Source of the DNA: an uncultured bacterium
Lineage (GTDB): Bacteria; Cyanobacteriota; Vampirovibrionia; Gastranaerophilales; Gastranaerophilaceae
NCBI GenBank assembly: GCA_902802825.1
Contig: CADCNV010000007.1
Coordinates: 1 to 47,471, forward strand
DNA: 47,471 bases
Direction: 5' to 3'
Positions 39,928 through 47,471 of this stretch are shown one piece after another. The stretch's first letter is position 1, and each line of letters opens with the position of its first letter. Made by a program: the position numbers and the translations under genes. The notes under the pieces are model-generated. The model was given only the letters and a program-made list of their open reading frames with translations, made no database searches and was not told where the DNA came from.

Positions 39928-40389
39928 CTCCACATACATCAAAACCTGTCCAAATTCAACAGGTTGTCCGTCTTCAACACAAATTTCTACAATTTTACCT
40001 GTAATTTCAGATTTGATTTCGTTCATCATTTTCATTGCTTCAATGATACAAACAACATCACCCTGTTTTACACTGCCTCCGACTGAAACAAACGGAGCGG
40101 AATCAGGTGATGGAGCCATATAGAAGGTTCCAACCATCGGAGATGTAATCGGGGTACCTGATTTTTTCTCTTCTTTAGCTTCTTGTGCAGGTGTTGCAGC
40201 AGGAGCTGAGGCAACAGCCGCAGGTGCAGCGACAGGTGCACTTGCAACAACAGCAGGTGCAGAAGCTACAACTACATCTTTTCTCAATGTAATTGCCTGT
40301 TCACCGTCTTCTAAAGATATTTCAGTCAAATCTTGTTCTTTAATAATTTTGGCCAGTTTTTCTATATAATCTGTTTCAAATTTCATCAT
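39925..40389 (-). CDS. accB: Biotin carboxyl carrier protein of acetyl-CoA carboxylase
   Basis: Carries the carboxylated biotin between AccC and the carboxyltransferase. At 154 aa it has an N-terminal helical region (1-40), a flexible Ala/Pro-rich linker (about 42-75) and a C-terminal biotinyl domain with the biotin site EAMKMMNEI (about 116-124). GAGG lies upstream of two adjacent ATG codons (40389 and 40386); the second has the better spacing, but I list the first. It lies between efp and accC, an arrangement common in cyanobacteria and other phyla. Confidence 0.96.
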   Translation of the reverse strand: MMKFETDYIEKLAKIIKEQDLTEISLEDGEQAITLRKDVVVASAPAVVASAPVAAPAAVASAPAATPAQEAKEEKKSGTPITSPMVGTFYMAPSPDSAPFVSVGGSVKQGDVVCIIEAMKMMNEIKSEITGKIVEICVEDGQPVEFGQVLMYVE

Positions 40390-40412
40390 ATTACCTCTTC
40401 ATTATATTTAAT

Positions 40413-40431
40413 GGCGGGATTTTATCCCGCC
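40413..40431. repeat. GGCGGGAT hairpin between efp and accB
   Basis: GGCGGGAT (40413-40420) and ATCCCGCC (40424-40431) are perfect arms around TTT. There is no T run on the transcribed strand, so it is more likely a processing or stability hairpin than a terminator. Confidence 0.6.
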
Positions 40432-40450
40432 TAAAAATGATTTTTAAAAA

Positions 40451-41008
40451 TTAAACTCTGTCTAAGTATTCATTTGTTCTTGTGTCAACTCTTATGATAT
40501 CGCCGTTAGCAACGAAGAACGGAACGTTTACAACAGCACCTGTTTCCAATGTTGCAGGTTTTGTGCCGCCCTGAGATGTATTTCCTTTTTCAGAAGGAGG
40601 AGTATCGACAACTTCAAGTTCAACGTGTGCAGGAATATCTACACCGATAACCTTGCCTTCGTGTAATAAAATCATTACATTCATGTTTTCTTTAAGATAT
40701 TTTTTGCCGTCGCCGACCTGAATTTCAGATACATGTAATTGATCATAAGTTTCATTATCCATCATTACATAATCAGCGCCTTCTTTATATAAGTACTGCA
40801 TTTCACGTCTGTCCAAAGTAGCTTTTGCAACTTTTTCACCGGCTCTGAATGTTTTTTCAACAACCTGACCGGTCATAACGTTTTTCAATTTTGAACGTAC
40901 AAACGCAGAACCTTTACCCGGTTTAACGTGTAAAAATTCAACAACAGACCACAATCCGTTATCTAATTCAATTGTTAAACCTGTTTTAAAATCGTTTACT
41001 GAAATCAT
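40451..41008 (-). CDS. efp: Elongation factor P
   Basis: Binds the ribosome and relieves stalling at polyproline stretches. The 185-aa length and three beta-barrel domains are standard. The functional tip is [14 protein letters not shown], with the Lys at about residue 32 being the residue modified in many bacteria. The C-terminal signature [26 protein letters not shown] is intact. GGGG precedes the ATG at moderate spacing. It is probably the first gene of the leftward efp-accB-accC-DUF805 run. Confidence 0.96.
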   Translation of the reverse strand: MISVNDFKTGLTIELDNGLWSVVEFLHVKPGKGSAFVRSKLKNVMTGQVVEKTFRAGEKVAKATLDRREMQYLYKEGADYVMMDNETYDQLHVSEIQVGDGKKYLKENMNVMILLHEGKVIGVDIPAHVELEVVDTPPSEKGNTSQGGTKPATLETGAVVNVPFFVANGDIIRVDTRTNEYLDRV

Positions 41009-41110
41009 ATTTTTCCCCTTTTTAAAAGTAAAATCCTTCTTTGTGAGTTAATATTATCATAAAGTGGAAAATTTTTCAAAAATTTAGAAAAAAGTTGTTA
41101 CAAATAAATA

Positions 41111-41203
41111 AGGCATTAAGGCACTAAGATACTAAGGCACTAAGAATTGTAGGTTGGGTATACTTTAAGAAACCCCAACTTACATAAATAACTTAGTGCC
41201 TTA
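41111..41203. repeat. Nested repeat: CTTAGTGCC arms around a GTTGGG palindrome
   Basis: TAAGGCACTAAG (41133-41144) and its exact reverse complement (41192-41203) enclose a GTTGGG palindrome whose own arms lie at 41147-41158 and 41173-41184. Further period-8 units extend left to 41111. It fills the gap between nadC and efp and may also act as the nadC terminator. Confidence 0.7.
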
Positions 41204-41212
41204 CGGCTTATT

Positions 41213-42043
41213 TTACATATCCAATCCCAAATCGAGAGCAGGTGCTTTTGCAACAATTGCACTTGAAGATATAATATCAACTCCGCACTCTGCAATAGAA
41301 CGAACCGTATTTAAACTGACATTTCCGCTTGCTTCAACTATTGCTTTATGATTTATCAGTGCAACTGCTTCTTTCATCTGCTCTAAACTCATATTATCAA
41401 GCATTATTATATCAACACCCAAAGGCAATGCCTCTTTCACCTGTTCCAGGTTATCACATTCAAGCTCTATTTTGTGAGCGTGAGAAAGGTTTGCCTTAAC
41501 CGTTTTAACAGCATTAGTTACTCCGCCTGCAACCTGAATATGATTGTCTTTAATCATTGCACAGTCTGAAAGATTAAATCTGTGTAATGCTCCGCCTCCG
41601 CACTTAACAGCATATTTTTCAAATGCTCTGAAATTAGGAGTAGTTTTTCTTGTATCGACGATTTTGCATGGCAATTCACCTATTGCATCTTGGTATTTTC
41701 TCGTTTCTGTTGCAATACCGCTCATACGCTGTATGTAATTTAGTGAAACTCTTTCTCCAAGTAATATATATTTGGCAGGCCCCTTAATTTTCGCAAGTAC
41801 ATCGCCTTTTGTAATTTTATCGCCATCTTTAAATAATAAATTTACTTCAACTTTATCGGACAAAATTTTAAAAACGGTTTTAAAAACCTCTAAACCGCAA
41901 ACAATTCCTTCAACTCGAGAAGTTAGTTTTGCTTCAAAAATTTTATCTTCAGAAATTATACTTTCTGTTGTAACATCGCCAAAGCCAATATCTTCCTGCA
42001 AGGCATTTTTTACATGTTCTTCTACATAAAAATTACTTAACAT
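41213..42043 (-). CDS. nadC: Quinolinate phosphoribosyltransferase (carboxylating)
   Basis: Converts quinolinate and PRPP to nicotinate mononucleotide, the third step of de novo NAD synthesis. The 276-aa protein has the family signatures EDIGFGDVTTESI (about 17-29), RMSGIATETRKY, the active-site KIVDTRKTTPNFRAFEKYAV (about 129-148), GGALHRFNLSDCAMIKDNHI and the C-terminal VEASGNVSLNTVRSIAECGVD. AAAGGA precedes the ATG. It starts 12 nt after nadB and is cotranscribed with it. nadA, the remaining step, is not in the window. Confidence 0.96.
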   Translation of the reverse strand: MLSNFYVEEHVKNALQEDIGFGDVTTESIISEDKIFEAKLTSRVEGIVCGLEVFKTVFKILSDKVEVNLLFKDGDKITKGDVLAKIKGPAKYILLGERVSLNYIQRMSGIATETRKYQDAIGELPCKIVDTRKTTPNFRAFEKYAVKCGGGALHRFNLSDCAMIKDNHIQVAGGVTNAVKTVKANLSHAHKIELECDNLEQVKEALPLGVDIIMLDNMSLEQMKEAVALINHKAIVEASGNVSLNTVRSIAECGVDIISSSAIVAKAPALDLGLDM

Positions 42044-42055
42044 AATATAATCCTT

Positions 42056-43639
42056 TTATTTTGTAAATTCACTGTGTTTTGCAATTTCATCAGTCTGCAA
42101 AAAATCTGTTCTGTAATGTGCGCCCCGGGATTCTTTTCTTTGCAGTGCTGATTTGATTACAAGTTTTGCAACAATAATCATATTTCTCAATTCGTATTCA
42201 CCAATATTAGCACAATAATCCGGTTTATTAAATTCTTGTTCAATTTGTTCAATATCGTGGAGAGCTTTATTGAGGGATTCTTCATTTCGGTAAATTCCGA
42301 CATTTTGCCACATTGTTGTTTTGAGTTTGGATTTTAAATCTTCAATCAAATTCTCACCAAAATTTTTGAATTCTACGTTATGCTCAGGTTGAAATTCTAC
42401 TTTGTCATATTGGCACGGGGAATTATTATTCTTTAAATATTCTGCTGTTTTGTATGCGCAAACGACACATTCCAATAGCGAATTGCTTGCAAGCCGGTTT
42501 GCGCCATGCAGGCCGGTTGAAGCACATTCACCTATTGCAAAGAGATTTTTAACAGATGTTTCGCCATTGAGATTTGTTTCAATTCCGCCCATAAAGTAGT
42601 GTGCGGCAGGTGCAACAGGAATTAAATCCTTTGTAATATCAATTCCGAATTGTGCGCATTTTTTGGTAATTGTCGGAAATCTTTTTGACGGATTCTCAAG
42701 TTTTGTCGCGTTTAAATATACACAATCAGAATTCGTTTTGTTCATTTGTGAAAAATTAGCTCTTGCCACAATATCACGGGGAGCGAGTTCTTCACGCTTG
42801 TCATAATCTTTCATATAATAATAATTGTTTTTATCACAGAGCTTTGCACCTTCACCGCGTACGGCCTCACTTATCAAAAATCTGTTATGATGTTCAGAAT
42901 CATCAATGGCAAGCGCTGTCGGATGAAATTGCACAAATTCCATATCTCTTAATTTCGCTCCTGCGCGGTATGCAAGGGCAAATCCGTCGCCTGTTGCCCC
43001 AAGCGGGTTTGTTGTGTATTGATATATCTGTCCCAAACCCCCTGTTGCAAGGATTACAACTTCTGAATGGATTTGTTCATAATTATTATTACTAAAAGCT
43101 ATCAAGCCGTTGCATATATTATTTTCTGCAAGCAAATCAATTGCTATTGTATTTTCACGTATTTCAATATTATTGTTTTCTTTAACAGTTTTAATAAGGG
43201 CTTTTTCTATTTCTCTGCCTGTTGCATCTCCGCCGCAATGCAGAATTCTGTTTACGCTGTGAGCCGCTTCTTTAGTCAATTTAAAATTTCCGTTATCATC
43301 TCTGTCAAATTCAACTCCAAAATTGAGCAAATCTTTTACAACTTCATCAGAATTTTCACTGATAAATTTCACTGCATTTTCATCATTGAGTCCTGCACCT
43401 GCAACCAAAGTATCATTAATGTGGGATTGTACCGAATCATTTTTATTATCTTTTAAAACGGCAACCATACCGCCCTGAGCATAATACGAATTACTTTCAC
43501 CCAAAACGGATTTTGTAATGAGTAAAATCTTTTGTTGGGCAGGTATGCCCAACTTACAATCCTCAGCCAGCTTTAATGCGGTATATAAACCTGCAATTCC
43601 ACTCCCTACAATAACCGTTGAATATTTTGAATGTTTCAT
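42056..43639 (-). CDS. nadB: L-aspartate oxidase with a repeat-encoded insertion
   Basis: FAD enzyme oxidising L-aspartate to iminoaspartate, the first step of de novo NAD synthesis. The FAD motif is VGSGIAGLYTALKLAE (about 11-26), SNSYYAQGG follows, then HFMGGI-type HYFMGGIETNLNGE (about 352) and ASTGLHGANRLASNSLLE (about 374). At 527 aa it is of normal length. Residues 28-36 (CKLGIPAQQ) are encoded by a GTTGGG palindromic repeat and have no counterpart in E. coli NadB, where the FAD-fold helix runs straight into the next strand. The insertion is in frame and lies in a surface turn, so the enzyme is probably still active. No Shine-Dalgarno sequence is visible before the ATG. Confidence 0.96.
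   Translation of the reverse strand: MKHSKYSTVIVGSGIAGLYTALKLAEDCKLGIPAQQKILLITKSVLGESNSYYAQGGMVAVLKDNKNDSVQSHINDTLVAGAGLNDENAVKFISENSDEVVKDLLNFGVEFDRDDNGNFKLTKEAAHSVNRILHCGGDATGREIEKALIKTVKENNNIEIRENTIAIDLLAENNICNGLIAFSNNNYEQIHSEVVILATGGLGQIYQYTTNPLGATGDGFALAYRAGAKLRDMEFVQFHPTALAIDDSEHHNRFLISEAVRGEGAKLCDKNNYYYMKDYDKREELAPRDIVARANFSQMNKTNSDCVYLNATKLENPSKRFPTITKKCAQFGIDITKDLIPVAPAAHYFMGGIETNLNGETSVKNLFAIGECASTGLHGANRLASNSLLECVVCAYKTAEYLKNNNSPCQYDKVEFQPEHNVEFKNFGENLIEDLKSKLKTTMWQNVGIYRNEESLNKALHDIEQIEQEFNKPDYCANIGEYELRNMIIVAKLVIKSALQRKESRGAHYRTDFLQTDEIAKHSEFTK
43532..43558. repeat. GTTGGG palindromic repeat inside nadB, copy 8
   Basis: GTTGGGC (43534-43540), AGGTAT, GCCCAAC (43547-43553) and TTACA match the intergenic copies. 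It occupies exactly nine codons of nadB. Confidence 0.85.
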
Positions 43640-43652
43640 GATTTTAATTGAA

Positions 43653-43681
43653 TCTTAGTGCCTTAGTATCTTACTGCCTTT
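43653..43681. repeat. CTTAGTGCC period-8 repeat, copy 5
   Basis: Units CTTAGTGC, CTTAGTAT, CTTACTGC lie 14 nt upstream of the nadB ATG, where a ribosome binding site would be expected. Confidence 0.75.
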
Positions 43682-43839
43682 CTATAAATATACTCCAAAC
43701 ACTTCATTTTATCCATAAAATTTTGATTAAAATAAAAATCCAAAAATAATAATTTAAAATAATAGTTTATTTTATTTCTGATTGTCGGTTGGTGTTTTAG
43801 TGTCCGCGTCAGAATATTATTAAATAAAGGAGATATGTT

Positions 43840-44508
43840 ATGATAAATACACCTATAAAACTAATGTTAGTAGAAGATCATAAACTTATGCGTGTCGGTT
43901 TAAAATCTCTTTTTGAGCCAAAAGACGGAATGGAAGTGACATCAGAAGCACAATCAGGTAAAGATGCAATTGAAAAATTCCGTACAACACATCCGGATGT
44001 AACTTTAATGGACATAGGGCTGCCTGATATAGACGGAATAGAAGCTACAAAACAAATACTTGAATTAAACACAAATGCAAAAGTTATAATTTTAACATCT
44101 CATTTAAGCGAAAAAGAAGTCACAGACGCACTTGAATCAGGAGCATGTGCATATGTGATGAAAGATATAAATACTGATGTGTTGAAAATGATAATAAAAA
44201 CAATTAAAGACGGGGCAATGTGGATAGATCCGCTCGCTGTACCTATTTTGAGAGATAAAAACAGCGGACTTGTTCCGCAAAGAAAAATGTCGCGTGCGAT
44301 GTTTCGCAATCAGCACGCAGACTTGACCCAAAGAGAATATGAAGTTCTAAAACTAATTGTAGACGGCAAATCAAACAATGAAATTGCACAGGAATTGACA
44401 ATCTCATCCCATACTGCAAAAGCCCATGTTTGCAATATTATCCAAAAACTCCTCGTGGATGACAGGACTCAGGCCGCCGTTAAGGCACTAAAGGAAGGGC
44501 TTGTTTAG
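43840..44508 (+). CDS. NarL/FixJ-family response regulator
   Basis: A 222-aa transcription regulator with a receiver domain (about 8-125; acidic pair VEDHK, phospho-acceptor Asp58 in VTLMDIGLPD, Lys at about 109 in VMKDI) and a LuxR-type helix-turn-helix (about 158-215, LTQREYEVLKLIVDGKSNNE then ISSHTAKAHVCNII). AAGGAG precedes the ATG. No kinase gene is adjacent. The last 29 nt overlap, in antisense, the end of the gene at 44480. Target genes unknown. Confidence 0.93.
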   Translation: MINTPIKLMLVEDHKLMRVGLKSLFEPKDGMEVTSEAQSGKDAIEKFRTTHPDVTLMDIGLPDIDGIEATKQILELNTNAKVIILTSHLSEKEVTDALESGACAYVMKDINTDVLKMIIKTIKDGAMWIDPLAVPILRDKNSGLVPQRKMSRAMFRNQHADLTQREYEVLKLIVDGKSNNEIAQELTISSHTAKAHVCNIIQKLLVDDRTQAAVKALKEGLV

Positions 44509-44800
44509 TGCTCATGATGTAATCATGAACATTTCGTGCCACAAACCCCTGAACAGTTCTGTCTGCGTCTTTTAAACATTCAAACGCATAGAAAACCGTT
44601 TTGTTGTAGTCATACCATCTTTTCATGGAATATTCTTTCAGCTTGGCATCAAATTTGTGCGGTACAAAATTGTACCCCGCTTTTTTAAGTTCCAAAAGAA
44701 TTTTTCCTGCATACTTGATTCTGTCATCACCTAAAGCCAATTCGATTTTCCCGAGCAGAATGCACACATCAGGTGACATTTCGTACCAGCGTTTATCCAT
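44480..44800 (-). CDS. Conserved-looking 106-aa helical protein
   Basis: I do not know its function. The protein starts MDKRWYEMSPDVCILLGKIE and is mostly helical and charged, with Cys at about 13 and no signal peptide or membrane segment. I have a memory of similar DKRWY-starting small proteins in gut Melainabacteria, which I cannot verify here. The ATG at 44800 has GGAG 5 nt upstream and is preferred to the frame from 44836. Its 3' end overlaps the response regulator gene tail by 29 nt in opposite orientation. Confidence 0.7.
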   Translation of the reverse strand: MDKRWYEMSPDVCILLGKIELALGDDRIKYAGKILLELKKAGYNFVPHKFDAKLKEYSMKRWYDYNKTVFYAFECLKDADRTVQGFVARNVHDYIMSTKQALPLVP

Positions 44801-44975
44801 ATTAACTCCGTTTCCCTTGGGTAAATATATCCTCAATATATATTATCCTTCATGTTTATATAAATTTAAACCCTAATTCGAAAGAATTAATATAAAAGTT
44901 TACAATTGTTTCGAATATTTTTCTTACGGCTTATATTTTACAGACTTTTATAATTAATATCCGACATTAAAACTA

Positions 44976-45004
44976 TTTACTTGATTCAGAATACACAATA
45001 TAAT
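44976..45004 (+). promoter_or_regulatory. Promoter of the oppD-like gene (near-leaderless)
   Basis: TTTACT at 44976-44981, 17 nt, TATAAT at 44999-45004, then 7 nt and the ATG at 45012. Confidence 0.6.
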
Positions 45005-45011
45005 TATTTTG

Positions 45012-45952
45012 ATGTCAGTATTAAAAGTAAAAAATTTAAATTTAGGTTTTACGGTTGAAAATGATTTTCATCAGGCATTGTTTGATGTAAATTTTTCACT
45101 TGAAAAGGGGCAAACACTTGCTCTTGTCGGTGAATCCGGCTGCGGAAAAACAATGAGTGCGATGAGTATTTTGAATCTTATCCCCAAAACCGCAAAAATA
45201 ACGGGCGGAGAAGTTTTATACAATGGTGAAAATCTCTTGGATAGAACCCAAAAAGAAATGAGCAAAATCCGAGGGGGAAAAATTGCGCTTATTCCACAGG
45301 ATCCTATGACGTCATTAAATCCTTTATACACTGTCGGAGATCAGCTTTTGGAAGTAATAAGAAAACATAAAGGATTAAGGGGCAAAGAAGCACAAAAGCA
45401 AGCGATAGAGGCATTTGAAGCAGTACAGATTCCTGATGCAAAAAATCGTTTAAACAATTATCCTCATCAATTTTCAGGTGGAATGAAGCAGAGGGCGGTT
45501 ATTGCTATGGCATTGGCAACAGATGCGGAAATTCTTATTGCTGATGAACCGACAACTGCGCTTGATGTTACTATTCAGGCACAAATTATGAAGCTTTTAA
45601 ATGATATTAAACAAAATAATCAAACTGCTATTTTGTTAATTACTCATGATTTGGCGCTTGTCAGTGAAAATGCTCAGCAAATTGCAGTTATGTACGCAGG
45701 CAGAATTGTCGAACAGGCAAATGCAAAAGACTTTTTTATAAATCCAAATCATCCGTATTCAAATCAATTCCGTCAAAAAATCAGACAAAGCTTGAAACTA
45801 TACAAGGGCAGCCGCCGACGCTTTCTCAAAAAATTGACGGATGTCGTTTTAATCCGAGATGCAGTTTTTGCGGGGATATTTGCAAAATACAGGTTCCGGA
45901 ATTGAAAGAAATTGCGCCGAATCACTTTAGTGCGTGTTTTTTGAATAATTAA
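45012..45952 (+). pseudogene. Oligopeptide ABC transporter ATPase (OppD/DppD-like), frameshifted near the end
   Basis: The ATPase core is intact: Walker A GESGCGKT (about 38-45), Q-loop PQDPMTSLNP, signature SGGMKQR (about 156-162), Walker B ILIADEP and the switch His of LLITHD. After HPYS (about residue 246) the open frame, which ends at 45905, becomes unrelated. A second frame from just there reads FKSIPSKNQTKLETIQGQPP, then CRFNPRC and CKIQVPELKEIAPNHFSACF, ending at TAA 45950-45952. That is the normal OppD C-terminal region. A deletion of about 13 nt between the Tyr of HPY and the Phe would explain it. No permease or binding-protein genes are adjacent. The product may be inactive or the deletion may be a sequence error. 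Confidence 0.8.
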
Positions 45953-45963
45953 TATACAGATTA

Positions 45964-46413
45964 TTAGCGATCATAACGATCTTTTTTTATCAAATATGAA
46001 ACTCTTTCAAATGTAAAAGTAATATCTATATATTCCCCAAAAATATTTTTAGGTAGCGGAGCAACTTTACCTGTTTGCTGAACGGCTTTAATGGCATCTG
46101 TGTCAAATTGTTTATCCCCTGAAGATTCGCTTACCTTCGAACTCTTTATGGTTCCGTCGCGCATAACCTGAAAGGTAACAACTGTTTTGTTTCTGAAATT
46201 ATCTTCCGGAGGAAGCCAATTCGATTTTATGCGATGTTCCATATCTTTCATATATGAATTCATAACATCTTCAGTGGAGATGTTATTATGAACGGTTTTG
46301 ACAGGGGCTTTTCCTTGAAACCCTGCAAGGCGCATATCTTCTCCAAATGATGCATTTGCAAAAAATATAACAAATAATACCAAAAATACCTGAACAAATT
46401 TTTTCAAATTCAT
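45964..46413 (-). CDS. Exported TonB C-terminal-like protein
   Basis: A 149-aa protein with a signal peptide or anchor (MNLKKFVQVFLVLFVIFFANASFG) and a TonB/TolA-type C-terminal domain (about 55-140): IKSNWLPPEDNFRNKTVV, FQVMRDGTIKSSKVSESSGD, FDTDAIKAVQQTGKVAPLP. This fold contacts outer membrane receptors or Pal-like partners, which argues for a diderm cell. It lacks the long Pro-rich linker of TonB. No exbB, exbD or tolQ gene is nearby. There is no Shine-Dalgarno sequence and a promoter ends 6 nt before the ATG. Confidence 0.8.
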   Translation of the reverse strand: MNLKKFVQVFLVLFVIFFANASFGEDMRLAGFQGKAPVKTVHNNISTEDVMNSYMKDMEHRIKSNWLPPEDNFRNKTVVTFQVMRDGTIKSSKVSESSGDKQFDTDAIKAVQQTGKVAPLPKNIFGEYIDITFTFERVSYLIKKDRYDR

Positions 46414-46419
46414 ATCAAG

Positions 46420-46448
46420 ATTTTATGTAATTTTTAAAACTAATTCAA
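46420..46448 (-). promoter_or_regulatory. Promoter of the TonB-like gene (leaderless)
   Basis: On the minus strand TTGAAT (46448-46443), 17 nt, TAAAAT (46425-46420), 6 nt, ATG at 46413. Confidence 0.6.
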
Positions 46449-46482
46449 TAAACCAAAAGGAGGATTTACTTATAGTTCAGTA

Positions 46483-46514
46483 AAAAAGCGGACAATTTAT
46501 ATTGCCCGCTTTTT
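46483..46514 (-). terminator. Intrinsic terminator of adhE
   Basis: On the minus strand GCGGGCAAT and ATTGTCCGC form a stem with one G-U pair, flanked by A5 and T6 runs. On the plus strand the same position would be an A-C mismatch, so it is built for leftward transcription. Confidence 0.85.
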
Positions 46515-46535
46515 AACATTAATTTTGTCAAAATA

Positions 46536-47471
46536 TTATTTTGATTTTTTCTTTGAAGATTTTGCCGGGTAGTAATCTCTTACAACACCGTTGAATGCGT
46601 CGATATAAATTTCTTTAATGTCGCTCATTAACGGATATGCAGGGTTAGCACCTGTGCATTGATCGTCAAATGCCAATTCTACCATTTCATCAAGTTTTTC
46701 GTAGAATTCTTCTTCTGTTACACCGAAATCTTTGATTGAATTTGGTAAGTTGATTGATTTCATAAGCTTATCAATTGCCTTGATGTATAATTCAACTTTT
46801 TCATCTAAAGTTTTTCCGCCTAAGCCAAGTTCATCAGCGATTTGTGCGTATTTTTCTTTGGCATTCGGATATTTATACTGAGGGAATGTTGCCTGTTTGT
46901 GCGGATAATCAACAGCATTGTATTTAATTATTTGTCTGAATAACAATGCGTTAGCAACACCGTGCGGAACGTGGAACATAGCACCCAATTTGTGAGCCAT
47001 AGAGTGGCATAAGCCCAAGAAAGAGTTAGCAAATGCCATACCTGCAATAGTTGCGGCATAGTGCATTTTTTCTCTTGCTTTAGGATTGTTAGCACCTTCA
47101 CTCCATGATGGTTCTAAGTATCTGAATACTAATTTAATAGCTTCTAAAGCGTTTGAATTTGTAAAGTTTGTAGCCATACAAGATACATAAGCTTCAGTTG
47201 CGTGGACTAAAGCATCAATACCTGATGCGGAAGTTAAGCCCTTTGGCATGCCATCAACAAAGTTAGGGTCAATGATTGCCATATTCGGAGTTAATGCATA
47301 GTCTGCAATTGCATATTTAACGTGTGATTCGTCATCAGTAATAATTGCAAACGGTGTAACTTCCGAGCCGGTACCTGATGTTGTAGGAATTGCAACCATT
47401 GTTGCTTTTTTACCCAAATCAGGAATAGAACAAATTCTTTTTCTGATATCCATAAATCTCATTGAAATATC
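46536..47471 (-). CDS. adhE: Bifunctional aldehyde-alcohol dehydrogenase, C-terminal part (partial)
   Basis: The iron-dependent alcohol dehydrogenase half of AdhE, which reduces acetyl-CoA to acetaldehyde and ethanol. The frame stays open through the window edge, so the start is outside. Visible blocks are DISMRFMDIRKRI, the NAD-binding PTTSGTGSEVTPFA, SGIDALVHATEAYVS, GLCHSMAHKLGA and VPHGVANAL, which supply the expected Asp and three His iron ligands, and FDDQCTGANPAYPLMSDIKEI at the end. The RFMDIRKRI lead-in and FDDQCTGANP ending are typical of AdhE instead of stand-alone iron ADHs. A short Lys/Ser tail (SSKKKSK) follows. The aldehyde dehydrogenase half is not in the window. Confidence 0.9.
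   Translation of the reverse strand, partial: DISMRFMDIRKRICSIPDLGKKATMVAIPTTSGTGSEVTPFAIITDDESHVKYAIADYALTPNMAIIDPNFVDGMPKGLTSASGIDALVHATEAYVSCMATNFTNSNALEAIKLVFRYLEPSWSEGANNPKAREKMHYAATIAGMAFANSFLGLCHSMAHKLGAMFHVPHGVANALLFRQIIKYNAVDYPHKQATFPQYKYPNAKEKYAQIADELGLGGKTLDEKVELYIKAIDKLMKSINLPNSIKDFGVTEEEFYEKLDEMVELAFDDQCTGANPAYPLMSDIKEIYIDAFNGVVRDYYPAKSSKKKSK

Noticed and set aside
44481-44500. CTTAGTGCC-like sequence within the response regulator 3' end
   Set aside because: Only one unit, in coding DNA that encodes a normal LuxR-family C-terminus, so a chance match is more likely.
46455-46464. Consensus Shine-Dalgarno AAAAGGAGGA in the gap after the TonB-like gene
   Set aside because: No ATG, GTG or TTG opens a frame longer than a few codons at the right distance before the adhE terminator.

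Overview
The window is AT-rich bacterial chromosome with about 48 protein genes, no recognisable rRNA, tRNA or CRISPR, and no prophage. The gene set fits a fermentative, probably diderm bacterium: lactate dehydrogenase, the alcohol dehydrogenase half of AdhE, a TonB-like protein, type II fatty acid synthesis and NAD synthesis from aspartate, with no photosynthesis or respiration genes. An AMIN-domain envelope protein, an efp-accB-accC cluster and several short proteins with an N-terminal Phe-Gly motif make me favour a gut non-photosynthetic cyanobacterium (Melainabacteria/Vampirovibrionia, Gastranaerophilales-like). That assignment is inference from content, not from a marker-gene tree.

Layout. 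1-9.4 kb: pheT, two unknown proteins, acpP-fabF, a GAF-GGDEF-HD-GYP cyclic-di-GMP protein and a small FG-motif protein. 9.4-13.3 kb: ilvE, fabG, a DUF559 endonuclease gene flanked by inverted repeats, and an exported TPR protein. 13.3-17.1 kb: a leftward run of ldh, two flavodoxin-like reductases, a hexapeptide acetyltransferase and an exported hydrolase. 17.4-24.6 kb: a YkgJ-type protein, small exported proteins, an FAD oxidoreductase, a zinc alcohol dehydrogenase, a sugar-type binding protein and a large AMIN-domain membrane protein. 24.7-32.2 kb: era, an unknown protein paired with a small membrane protein, acyl-ACP thioesterase, lipase-like protein, GT-C glycosyltransferase and an aminotransferase. 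32.3-38 kb: HEAT-repeat protein, soluble histidine kinase, hemW, an FG-motif GNAT protein and a small divergent pair. 38-43.6 kb: leftward efp-accB-accC-DUF805 and nadB-nadC. 43.8-47.5 kb: NarL-type regulator, conserved small protein, a frameshifted oligopeptide ABC ATPase, TonB-like protein and adhE running off the end.

The most unusual features are between and around the genes. (1) Four families of short dispersed repeats populate the intergenic spaces. One palindromic family has a copy inserted in frame inside nadB, adding nine residues, which recalls the palindromic elements of Rickettsia. (2) The DUF559 endonuclease gene sits between two 38-bp inverted copies of another repeat, with its C-terminus encoded by one arm, so it may be a minimal mobile unit. 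(3) Many genes without a Shine-Dalgarno sequence have a sigma70-type -10 box ending exactly 6 nt (once 7 nt) before the ATG, which predicts widespread leaderless transcripts. (4) Three unrelated proteins share a short N-terminus ending in Phe-Gly, a candidate lineage-specific tag.
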